Source: Podospora comata | Taxonomy: Eukaryota; Ascomycota; Sordariomycetes; Sordariales; Podosporaceae | Assembly (NCBI GenBank): GCA_017354895.1 | Contig: CP071493.1 | Span: 4,340,001-4,404,000 of the forward strand | DNA length: 64,000 nucleotides | Direction: 5' to 3' | In this document: positions 25,601-37,100 of the stretch, piece by piece | Position numbering within the stretch: position 1 is the stretch's first letter | How the letters are laid out: every line of letters begins with the position of its first letter | The notes under the pieces: model-generated | Databases searched by the model: none | What the model saw: only the letters and a program-made list of their open reading frames with translations | What the model was told of the DNA's origin: nothing | Position numbers and translations under genes: made by a program

Positions 25601-28600
25601 CGAAAACAAAAAGAACTTAAATTATAGTTATTCAATGTTTATTATATTGATGATTAATAACGTAAGGAGTAACGAAATTTTTTAATTAAAAATCTAAAGA
25701 AAGGATATTTTAAAACACCTATATCGTGAATAAAATGTTCCGTATTTTTTACACCAAAAATAGTTATTTGTGATGATATAAAACCTATTATTACATAAAT
25801 AACAAAACGGTAAAAATAATTACCGGTTACTAGTAATATTGATTCATAGAATTAATTAAATAAGGCGCGATACTTTTATCTTTCAATCAACCTTTTAAAT
25901 ACATTTATTTATAGATTAAAAAGGGAATTAATAGAAACTATCATTTCATATATTTTAGATTATTTTGAATATCTCGTAATATTTATCAATTTATTTAATA
26001 TGCCTGTAACATTGTAATTTCTCGTTGATTTTATATTCCGGAAGTACCTCGATACAATAATTTATAAATCTTAATCAACCGTTTGAAATTGAGGCTAATG
26101 TAATAAATCATATAATCAGTAAGTAATTAAATCAACGAAAGAATAATAAGTATTATATTTAATAACTTTCTTGATATAAAAACTAAACCTGGCTCGTTAA
26201 AATTACTCAATTTATAAAAAAGGCTCTTTACTATTATCGAAATCTTGATAAACTAAAAGCAATATTTGAAAAATATTAAATATAAAATATAACTCTATAC
26301 GGATTATGAAAAGATATAATACTCTATCATGTGCGCAATATATAGTAAATATAATCAATTTATTCCCTTCAAGTTTACTTTTCATACTATTTATAAAACA
26401 AAGTTAGGAAAACGTTGAAAAAACCGTGTTTAAATAATGCATTAACTATAATAAAGATACATTCCAGAATTACTATGATTATTTTGAAAAACCTTATGAA
26501 GTAATTTAAAATATTTACTTTATCGATCAATAAAGTATTATATGATATATTATAAAAACTATTTCTAATAAATACTAAAGCAAGATAAGTAACGATACTA
26601 TGCAATAATATTAATAGAAAAAATTAAAGGTATAAAGTATTAAAAAGGATAGTAAAAGAAATCTACAGTATAAAAATCGAGCCTATATAAAGTAACTAAT
26701 AAGACAATATTAATAATAGAATTTACGGATCGAAGTGAGGAGGATATATAACTATTATAAAAACTATAGAAAAGATGAATAATATTTTATTAACTTAAAG
26801 ATGAAAAATGACATTAAAAAGCTATTCAGTTATATTATATATATAAGAAAATAAGGGTTATACCGTGTTAACTCTATAAATCTTTTTAAAAAGAACTATG
26901 AATTATAAAATAACTATAGCGGTTAATTATAAAAAGGTTCATTAATTATTACCCAAGATAAAGATATAATTACAAGCGTTAAATATTATAGAATACGAAT
27001 AAAAATCGATAAGTTAATTAAATAAATGTACTTTGTATTTTACAAATAAATTTAACAACTGGACGAACTAATAGATATCATATTTGAGTATATTATAATA
27101 ATATATATATATATATAGTGACAGGAGGTTATTCTGGACCGCGATATTGAGTTTGTAAGAAAGTTTTCACAAAGTATTGATAATAAAATTATAAATATTA
27201 AACAAAGTATTTTCGGCCTACCACTCTTAAATAAAGAATTGAACTGAAATGCTCATTTGAATCGTATCATAATATTTTCGGATTTCTATTTATTTTGAGT
27301 AGGAGAATTAAATTAAATCAATACCTATCTATTGTTTATATACTATATAATATATCATTAATAACAGCGCATTAAGTAATATTAGCATTTCAAAAATTTA
27401 AATACAAAGTAAATTCAATATAAAGACCGTATATAGAAGTATTTAGGGCTAGTGTTAGAGTAAACAAGTTATATATACTTTATAGTAAAGTTGAAAAAAA
27501 GCTAGAGTTTATAAAAGAAGAAATCCGGAAATATTATAATATTGGAAGGCTTGAGGGACCTCGCCCTCGCCTTAAAGGAAGAATATAATTTTCTTAAATA
27601 TAATTCTTATATTAGAAAACTTAATAAGAAACTAAATTATAAAAATTCCTTATTCAAATTTAATACACAAATATCCAAAACGATACACGAATTAAAGCTA
27701 CTTACTATAATGTATTTATAGTTATATACTTTTTATATTATATTTTTAGAATCTATATTACCAGTGAATAACGTTAATATATAAGAAGTCAGCGAAGGAC
27801 GAAGAAAAAAAAGTATAATATAAAAGGGATATTAAATTTACGGTTTTATAAAAATTACTTATGGTATTTTATTTGTTAAATAGGTTTTTCGGCTTTATAT
27901 AACTCGTAAAAACTAGAAAAAGCTTTTTTGTTATGTAAATGAATCGAAGAACTTTTGCCAATATTTAAACCGGCTAAAACTAATATAAATAAAAAGAAAG
28001 TAAATTAAGATCGAAAAGTATCAATCGAGCTAAATATACTTAAAACCTCGACGTGAATCAAACCTATACTTGCAAAAAATAATTAACCTACTAAAGAATA
28101 TATTATAAAGTGAATAGATACGAAGAAATTTAAATATAAATAACGTTATATATTTTAATTACTTGATAAGTTAAGCGCGTAAGGTTAATAGTACTTTAGG
28201 TAGTCTTGAAGGAAGACCTGGCTACATTGAGATTTAAAAAAAGGTCGGAAAATTAATTCAAACTCAAAGAGGGATCTAGAAAGAAAAAGTTGGAAAGGAT
28301 AGTAATAGAGGTTTTACTATAGAATAGTTCCCAAAAAAGCGCAATAAATCATTCGTTTCTTTTTTAAACTCAACCTCTTCTAACTTTTCTATACTATCAA
28401 AACTACAGAAGACGGTATAAAGCATTTCTTTAGATTAAAATTTCTTTTTACTTTTACAAACGAGCGACTTTAACTATAGAGATAAATGTTTCGGCCTGTG
28501 GCCTTTCTATATTAAAATTCAAATTAGTTATAGTAAACTACGATTTTATAAAGGTTGAAGGCGAATAAACCGCTAGGCTCGTAAATAAACTAATTAACAT

Positions 28601-28841
28601 AGATATAAAGGAGTAGCTAAAGGAATCAAAAAAAAGTCGGTAAAAAAAATATATAGCGGTAGATTTAAATAAAATAATACGAAGTAAAGTATCACGTGAA
28701 ATAGTTTTAGGATAGAAAGCCTTTGAGTTCTTAAAACCCTATTTAAACAAATAGTAAAATAAAAAAACAGTTAAAAAACTTATAATATTAGTAATAAAAA
28801 AGATTAAACCGTAGGGACTTTAACTGAAAGAAAGAGTATTA
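22694..28841 (+). mobile_element. Internal region of the plus-strand LTR fossil
   Basis: About 6.1 kb of A-rich, strongly RIP-shifted sequence where gag and pol would be expected. No open frame of meaningful length remains. The last ~85 bp match the piece before the LTR at 21246. Confidence 0.75.
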
Positions 28842-29273
28842 TTCTACGGTTTTAAAAAAACAGGGACGTTAACGGTAATAAGATTAGAATAGGTAGATAA
28901 GTAGGGCCTATAAATTAAAGAATAATACGGGTTAAGGGATTTAGGTTCTAGATAATAAATCTATAGATTTATAAATGTAGAGCTAAATCAAAGCATGTAG
29001 AATTTAGAAACTAAGTCCAGAGGATCTAGGGATTAAAGGATAAATCGAGGCTCGGAGGTACTTAAAGCCCTAGGTCTTTATATACGGAGGAACTGGCTGG
29101 TCTAAATATATAGATCTGTAGTATATAATTTAAGTTATAGTTGTTAGTATATATACAATTGTAATTGAGATAAGCTTTTTATTATATACTACTTAGCTGT
29201 ACCGCACCAAGATTATATAGAAGTGCCTTTAACTAGTATCCCTTTCAAAGGTTCTGGATAGGGGTTCGTCACA
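28842..29273 (+). repeat. 3' LTR, U3 type B
   Basis: Partner of 22258-22693 with the same U3 landmarks (GGATCTAGGG; TTAAAGCCCTAGGTC before the TATA run). Here the inner (U3) half is AT-shifted and the outer (U5) half is well preserved, ending GGGGTTCGTCACA. Confidence 0.85.
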
Positions 29274-29400
29274 CACGGTTCCCGGTGCAATTTTATTAGT
29301 CCGTCTTGGACCCTAGACCGTAAGCCCCGTTATAGTCTTCAGTTTTGATATTTTCAACATGAGTTTTTCCCCTTACATTTTTTCCCCTTTAACCGTAACA
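29274..29400 (-). repeat. Left LTR of the old element, second piece
   Basis: It begins with the right copy of the target duplication (29274-29278) and continues the type A U3 interrupted at 22257, including ACCGTAAGCCCCG. It ends AACCGTAACA at 29400, the U3 terminus. Confidence 0.75.
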
Positions 29401-32033
29401 CTACCTCAACGTATATCGAAAGATTACTATAAAACTAAAGAATTTTTTTTACTCCGTGGATTTTTTACTCTTTTACATTTTATATTATATATTTTTTCTG
29501 ATCAATTTCCTTCATTATAATCCCCGGCTTTGCCCGATATTTAAATACATACGTTATACAATTCTATATAACAGTTTTAATATTAATTTCACGTGTAAAT
29601 ATATCTCTTTTCCTTCCTATGATATAACAAACAGTCCGGTAATAACTATGGCACTAAATTAAAATATAAAAAGTTAAAGCTTAAAAACTAAGTTTCGTTT
29701 TTAAATATTTTTTCCGTGTAAATTAAACGCGTCGTTTTCTTCGTTCCCGTGAAAAACGATTATTCGTAGGTTATATTCAGAAGGAAGATATATAAATAGC
29801 GTAATCCACTACCGCCGCCCTAATTATATCCATATTTAAGATTTCTCTACAGCTTACCGCTGTTCGGAACGTTATCCCGTAGGATGCCTTTTACTTTAGA
29901 TCTTGTTTTAGGCTTTAATTATCATTATAATCTTTTTCTAAACCCACTATAGCCGGTCTCTCTTCCTTAACCGATCGGAGTACCGCCGTAAAACTTTTGT
30001 GATTTTTTAAATTAATAAAAAGATATAATGAAATTTTGTAAATTATTCATAGCCGGATAATTTAATCAATTCTTTCAATATTTTCGTTAATCCTCGTTAA
30101 TTTATAAATCCAATACTCTTGTTATATCCTTATTACTTTAAGAATTAACTTTGTTAATTAATAATAGGGAGTTGAAAAGTACAATATCAAAGGTATATTA
30201 CCGAAAACGTATCCTATTAATTCAAATTCGTATACCGTTTCCAAAAAATCTTTTTACAATAAATGGTCCTACCCTTCCGTAGTCTAGCTTTTCACGTAGG
30301 CTTTTAGTAAAAAAATTATCTATATGAAAGAAATTATGTTTATTTTTCCATATAAAACTTTTCAAGCAATTTAAAATTATAATCCTAATATCTACTTGCT
30401 CTTATAAACTTGAAACTTTTCTTAAAGTTATCGTAAAATATATATAATTTATTTAAGCTAACTTTTACTCTAAGCACTACATACTAAGTTCTTCAACTAA
30501 GTTTAATTTTTATATATGACTCACGAAAACCAGTATAATTTTAATTGTTTTTGTTAAGAATATATTATATATTTAATATACCGTAGGCATAGCTTTGTTT
30601 AGTTATCTTACTTGCAATCAATACTTTTCCGTTAATACTTCTTTATAACTCAATATAAACTTTTTGGCTGACCGTTTATTTAAAGGTAATACACTAATCA
30701 TATTTCACTTTTTGCACCAAGCTTTTTTATTAACGTTTTTTCAAAACTTAAATATGAAGTTGATACTAGCGTTTAGTATAGTATAACTTGAAAGTATTTG
30801 TTTTTCTTACTGCTTTCCAATATAGTAACGATTTCATCAATTAGTGTAGAATCGTTGTTTTATACTTTTACTTTACGTTTATACTTTCGATGATATCATT
30901 TATAATCCTTGAAAGATTACCGGTCCCCGCAAAAACTTACAAAGCTTTTATGCGTTGTTAAGTTGTAACAGCGTACCTTTATTTCGATTCAAGCTATAAT
31001 AGAAACTGGATTAGGTATTATCATTAAATAGTTTTACGTTCCGTTTTTGAAATTTTATTAAGTCTTTTTCCGATTAAACTTCCGTTTCTTTACTATAATC
31101 TTTGCTTCAGTTTCGGCTAGTAAGTTATACTACCATCTAATTCCTACTTGTACGTAAAATATATAATCAAAAGCTGTATAATATATTACATTATATTTAG
31201 TGCTTCTAATTTTACCATGTTTTGAGCTTTTTATGTATTTTAAAAAGTATCTTACGCTTATAAATAGAACTTATATAATTTAAAAATTACCTTTTTGTTT
31301 CACTAAACTTGACTCCTATTAGGAAAAATAATCGTTTATCTTTTCTTTAATATTTAATTATTGTTTTAATCACGAGCTTAAAGTTTCCGTCCTTACATAC
31401 TTACCGTACCCGCTAATAATTCTAATAAGCTGTCTTTTAAGAATACTTTACATATTGATACATAATATATTAAAAGTAAGATACTTTTCTACATTTTCAA
31501 TATCTAGAGCAAAGATATATTAAATTTTCTTCATCGAATATGTTTTATATATTTATCATAATAATTAGTTAGATTTAAGCGCGATTCTTATTTTAACAAC
31601 CCCTTTTTTGTTGAAAAGCCTCTTTAGCTTTAAATATAAACATTTTTATTTCATAGGCCCGCTACAACGCTACTCTTTCATATCAATGAAACTTTTTCTT
31701 TCACCTATTTTATTATATAGATCCTCGCGGTGATAGAAAGATAAGCTACTTCGTAATTACTATAGCCGTATACATTAATTATTTTTATAGTCTCCGGAAT
31801 TATATATCTACCTTTTAATCTTTTACATTAGATTGTTATAAACCTTTTTGAATTTTTTACTTAGTACTATTTTTATTACGGAATTTAGTAAGCGTTTTTA
31901 TCGAAACTTCTTTTTTCTTTTTCATAATAATTATGGTTTTTATAGCCCTTACGCCTTTCGATATGATTCTGACGGCGACTTTTCTTTACTTAAGTTACTT
32001 AAATACCCAGTAATCTTTTCTGTCTTAAAGTAT
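29401..32033 (-). mobile_element. Internal region of the old minus-strand LTR fossil, left part
   Basis: T-rich on the plus strand, as expected for a minus-strand retroelement. The stretch around 30260-30480 is visibly homologous to about 34550-34760 in the 32034-40303 element. A short minus-strand integrase C-terminal motif lies near 30265-30300. It is broken throughout. Confidence 0.6.
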
Positions 32034-32850
32034 TGTGACGAACCCCTATCCAGAACCTCTGAAAGAAATACTGGTTAAAACTACTTCTAAAAAATCCTAA
32101 TTCGGTACAGCTAAATAGTATAGAATAAGTACGATATCTTAATTACAATAGTTTCAATACTAACGATTATAACTTACACTATATACTATAGAACTATCTA
32201 TCTATATGTGACGAACCCCTATCCATAACCTCTGAAAGGGATACTGGTCGAAGGCACTTCTTAATAATCGTGGTTCGGTGCAGCTAAACAGTACACAAGA
32301 AGATGTCTCAATGTAAACACTAGATACCGTGAATACAAGCTTGAATTGTATACTGCGGGAACTGTCTATCTACACCAGCCAATTCCTCCGTATATATAGA
32401 CCCTGTGCCAAGCCTGGCACCGTCCTGGATCGATAGACTCGAGCATCGATCCCATCGATACTGTCCATTTTGGGTTGACTCTTTTGGCTCGATCCTCGAT
32501 CCCAATGATCCTACTCTGATTGGTCCTTGACCCTGTACTAATGATTGGTCCGTGGTGCGCCTGCGCCCCACTGAGTGTCAAGCCGTGACACTATATTAGT
32601 TATTTCCTCCGTATATATAAACCTCTACTTTCCATATACCTCCGTATCTAGCTCACCGCAGCTTATTAATAAAGAGTAATAATCCTTCCTAGCTTATTAC
32701 ACTTACCAAGTAAACTTAATAATCCGGTTTACCTTTATTAAAATGTAAGCGCTCTATTACCCTATAGCCCCGCCGTTATATTTTCTATAGTTAGTTACTA
32801 TAACCTACTATAGTTCCTACTCGGTCTCGCCATATAATTAATGTAAAATA
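32034..32850 (-). repeat. 3' LTR of the minus-strand fossil (U3 type C), split by a solo LTR
   Basis: R-U5 part 32034-32206 and U3 part 32592-32850, with a nested solo LTR and its target duplication between. The U3 has GCTCACCGC and GCCCCGCCGTTA landmarks shared with 39893-40303. Confidence 0.85.
32207..32591 (-). repeat. Solo LTR, U3 type D, target duplication CTATA
   Basis: The 385-bp copy runs TGTGACGAAC...CCGTGACA with perfect 5-bp copies CTATA at 32202-32206 and 32592-32596. The U3 carries repeated ATCGATC-like motifs (GATCGATAGACTCGAG; GCTCGATCCTCGATCCC) and ATTGGTCC (CCAAT) boxes. It is hardly AT-shifted although it sits in a strongly mutated LTR, so it arrived late or escaped mutation. 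No internal region remains. Confidence 0.9.
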
Positions 32851-33659
32851 TACCAGTCTTCCTTATTTTTCTATCCCAAAAAATTTACCATCGCGACTGC
32901 TATACCTTAACCCTATTACTTTTTTTCTTTTATATATATAATCTCTTTTCCTCTTCTCTTTTTAATTCTATTTCGTATCATTGACCATATTCAGTTAGGT
33001 ACAAAAACGCTCCCGCAATATAATACATACACGGAAAATCCTTTCCGCTTTAATTACTCAAAACGGTATCGAAATTATACTTTATTTTTATTACTAGAAC
33101 GCTTAATTTCAAAAAGACTATATTATAAACGAAAGCGCGAACCGCTATTTTAATTATATTTGAATGGGTACACTATATAATAGTTTTAATATAGTAAGTC
33201 CCTATAAATACTCAAGCCTCGTAACTTACTTATTTTTTTGTTAATAACAATAATAGTAAAGAATTTATCAGAATAAAGCACAATCGACAATAAAATAATT
33301 ATAAAAGAGAATCTATTAATAGCAATATTAAATACTTTAACTCGCTTATGTAAATAAAATGCGTTGATATATAACTAAAGTATTAAGATCTTTTCTTAAA
33401 GTATAAAGTCATTAAACGAAGTTAACAGTTGAACGTTCTTTATAGATTTATTAAATTAATAGTGTTTAATTAAGTCTTATTAATCAATACTTTTAAATTC
33501 GTAAAGTCAAAAGCTTCCAATATGATTTTTCTAGATTTTCACGTCACCTTTAATCTTTTCATCAGACTTAAATAGCTAATTAATTATTTATTTACGGCCG
33601 GTTAGCGTTTCTCTAGCGGAACTGCTTTAGCTTTTCCGGATAGTTAAAATAGACTATTA

Positions 33660-34068
33660 TGTCACAACCCTGGTACAGGACGGGTTGTGGGGCCACGGGA
33701 GCAGGGACCAATAGGGAGAACGCATAAGGGAGCCAATCACAGTGGAGCAGAAGTGATCAGTGTGCTCAGGGCACTGAGCAGACTGAGCAGAAGTGATCAG
33801 TGTGCTCAGGGCACTGAGCAGACTGAGCGGAAGTGATCAGTGGCCTTGGGAGACTGATCACGACTTGGCACAAGGTCTATATATACGGAGGAACTGGCTG
33901 GTGTAGATAGACAGTTCCGCAGTATGCAATTCAAGCTTGTATTCACGGTATCTAGTGTTTACATTGAGACATCTTGTTGTGCACTGTTTAGCTGCACCGA
34001 GCCACGATTATTCAGAAGTGCCTTCGACCAGTATCCCTTTCAGAGGTTCTGGATAGGGGTTCGTCACA
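33660..34068 (+). repeat. Solo LTR, U3 type E with 40-bp tandem repeats, target duplication TATTA
   Basis: The 409-bp copy runs TGTCACAACCC...GGGTTCGTCACA with perfect 5-bp copies TATTA at 33655-33659 and 34069-34073. A TATA-like run lies at about 33881-33890. Its R-U5 is nearly identical to the 32207-32591 copy, while the U3 is unrelated. It is hardly AT-shifted. No internal region remains. Confidence 0.9.
33745..33842. repeat. 40-bp tandem repeat inside the U3 of the solo LTR
   Basis: Units start with GAGC(A/G)GAAGTGATCAGTG at 33745, 33785 and 33825; the third is partial. Each full unit contains the palindrome TGCTCAG-GGCA-CTGAGCA. Such arrays in a U3 can be binding sites for a host regulator, but that is inference. 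Confidence 0.9.
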
Positions 34069-34100
34069 TATTATTATACCCGAATCCCTTTGTACCTATT

Positions 34101-34170
34101 ACTTTTATAGTACAGTACCTAGTACGCCGGTTATTATATCGGAGGCGCAGGTTCAATTCCCGCCAAAGTT
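34101..34170 (+). pseudogene. tRNA-like relic
   Basis: A tRNA-like fold can be drawn. The D-stem GTAC/GTAC is perfect (34110-34113 with 34122-34125). The anticodon stem CCGGT/ATCGG is complete with one wobble but leaves a 6-nt loop instead of 7. The T-arm GCAGG-TTCAATT-CCCGC has four of five pairs. The A-box-like TAGTACAGTACC and B-box-like GGTTCAATTCC are present. The acceptor stem pairs poorly. It may be a decayed tRNA gene or a tRNA-derived SINE head, or a chance match. The amino-acid identity cannot be read. Confidence 0.3.
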
Positions 34171-37100
34171 CAATATATATGTTTAGATCGATAAATACCT
34201 TTCGCGATTTCCAGAGGCCTCTTCTTTTATTCATAATAGTTTACGTAGGTTTCGAGATTATTAATGGAATTGTTTTTATTCATCGGAGTAGTTTGAAGTT
34301 ATTTCTAATTTATATAAATTATTCATAACTAGGTTTTGTAATTAATTGATTAAATATTTCAATTACACTTTATTAAACCGTAAATTTAAGATTTCTTTAA
34401 TATTATATTTTTCCTGTTTGTTTTATTATTTCCTACGTATAAAGTTTATTTACCAGTATTATAGATTCTAAACCTAAAATATTCAAAATATATAACTGTC
34501 AATATATCGTATTAGATAGCTTCAATTTCAGTAATAATTTTTAATTTTCTTTTCTTAAATAGGCATGTTCTTCTATAGTCTAGCTTCTTACTAAGCCTCT
34601 TAATACGTAAATTACGTATAGGAAGAAATATTATATTTTTCCTTTTAAAGCCAGATGCCTCGAGCCTTTTTATATTATAGTATTTCTGTATCCTTTCCTT
34701 TGTAAACTTTAGTTTTTCCTTAACGTTAATATAGAATATATATAATTTATTTAGGTTAACCTTAGCCCTAAGCTTTTTAATACTAAGTCCTTACCGTAGG
34801 TCTACTATATATTCGAAGTTTACGAAAAATGGCGTAAATTTAATCCTTTTGTTTAACAATCTATTTTATATTAATCATACTACAAATAATACTTGAACCT
34901 AATTATTGTATTTAAAAATAGTATTATCTTGTCGGTATTACTTTATAATTTTGGTAAACCGATCCGTCTAGCTATTTATTTCAAGGTAATAAGCCGAAAA
35001 CGCTTTACTTCCTACCTCTCATTTTGTCAGTAATACTCTTCAAAACTTCGATACGAGTTTAATATCGCGGTCCGTAATAAATTCCTGTATTTATATATAT
35101 ATTATTACAACATATCATAGTAATATATACGGTTTTATTTTACTTACTAAAGCTTTTATAGAGTAAGAAGTATATTTATTTAATGAGTTTATCGATTACA
35201 GTTTATATATTGTTATATTTAACGCCGGTTATTGTACTTTTCAATTTTTATAATCAAACAATTAAATTTATTGAAATTCAATTCTATAATCGTTCCGCTA
35301 TTAATAGTAATTCTAAAAATCTAATAGGTTTATATTTTATTACCAACTTTTTTTCGTGTATGTATAGTAAAATTAAATAATTTCCTTAGCGTTATCGTTA
35401 ATCCTTAATTAGTTAAAGTATTACTAAATTTTTTAATAGTTTTTATAATACGTATATATTTCCCGAATTTCGATTTACAAATCTTTATCATTAATATATT
35501 TTCTTTTTTAACTTTACGTACGTTCGATTCTTATGATATTGTTTTGCGTAATTACCGTTTTAAGTATCTTACGGCTTAAGCTTTTTTATCAATTACTCTA
35601 TAGTATTTTTACTCAATTTCTTTTAAGATTTATAAAAAGCAATCTATTTATAATATACTATGTAATATTTTATTTATAAATCAAATAAGCATTTAAACTT
35701 TTTGTAACGTTTGTTTAAATAATAGTAATAATACTTTAAATATACTTTTTCACTATTTAGCTCGCCGGTAAAATATATTTACCTTAGTATGTTCCGAAAC
35801 ATTTTTATATTTAATATAAAGATAAAGCTTCCAGAAAAACTTTAATTATTACGTTTATTAAACGTTAAGAACCTTAACAAAAAGAGAGTACTACGAATCT
35901 TCATAATCTATATGAACCTATATTTTAGAATTAGTATCATTAAAATATACTTGTTATGCCTAAGATACTTCGAAAATAATACTTAGTTTTCTCATATAAA
36001 TTAAATTATTAAAATACATTCCTTTTGATCTTTTCGAAAAGAAAATCCAGATATATTTTTCGGTTATTATATCGCTAACCTAATTATCTACCGATCGTAC
36101 TATTTAATTTATTAAGCTCGACTTTTAATAATTAATTAAGGTTCAATAACTTTAATATTAAATCCTCTATAATAACTTCCTTTAGCTCCTGAAAAGCTTA
36201 TTTTCTTTCTTAGTTTTATTAAAATTCTATGTTTTTCTTCCTTAAGTAACTAATTAACTATATAATTCCCGTATATTCTCCCATAACCATCCAATAAACA
36301 TTCCTAAAATATATTAATTTCTTGATATATATGTACAATTATAGTATGAGTCAGTTTTCAACCATTATAAACTTTTATAGTTCTATCTAAACCGCGCTGA
36401 ATAATACGAAATATTCTAAAAATATTATTTTTCATTAATAAAACTCACTCTCTTCTTTATTGATTAAACGTCCGGTTCCGTATAGTACGTCGAGTATTTC
36501 ACGTATATATCGCTTATACTTTTTTCAGTATGTAAATAATAGAAATATTATTACAATAATATATTATTATTGTATCGAGGTGTTTCGGATCGTATAGCTA
36601 ATCAGGGATTAAAACGTCATAAATATATCAGTTAACCCTAATAATATTATAAGATACTTCAAATATTTATAAGGTGTATAAAACGTTATTTTCTATTTGT
36701 TCCTCTCTTCAATTTATATATAAGCGTAATTAATAGATATATCCAAATATATAAAGTATTACGCTTTATTTAAAATAACTTCGCAATTGAAATTTCAATA
36801 ATTGTAAGTAATTTTTTTTTCTATATTACTATTTCATTAACGGTAATTTATATATAATTACGCATTATGATTTTTTCCAAATACAAAAAATATAGGGTAT
36901 TGTACTAGCGATATGGATTCCTTAATGTATCTTTTTATAGTATTTATTTAAAATTTCTGTAATTCTTTTGCTTCATTTATGATTACTATTACAAACTTCG
37001 ACTAGACGTAGCTTCGCTCCTTCTTTTTAATCTAATTTGGTCTCCTGTAGTTTGCGCTTTAAAACTCCCTTTAAATATTTAGCCGTAACGGGCAAATATC

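Larger units (their letters stand above)
22258..29273 (+). mobile_element. Full-length Ty3/gypsy-type LTR fossil, plus strand, 7.0 kb
   Basis: Two LTRs (22258-22693 and 28842-29273) enclose 6.1 kb of internal sequence. Flanking 5-bp target copies are TACGG (22253-22257) and CACGG (29274-29278), a C/T variant pair. It inserted into a type A LTR whose two halves rejoin across it. The superfamily is inferred from its kinship to the minus-strand elements that keep an integrase motif. It looks complete in outline but is heavily RIP-mutated and broken in many places, so no frame survives. It is younger than its host LTR. Confidence 0.85.

Noticed and set aside
27100-27118. Short TA run inside the plus-strand element
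   Set aside because: Too short to matter in such AT-rich sequence.
33745-33842. Possible CRISPR-like array
   Set aside because: The units are adjacent 40-bp tandem copies without spacers, inside an LTR of a eukaryotic genome.
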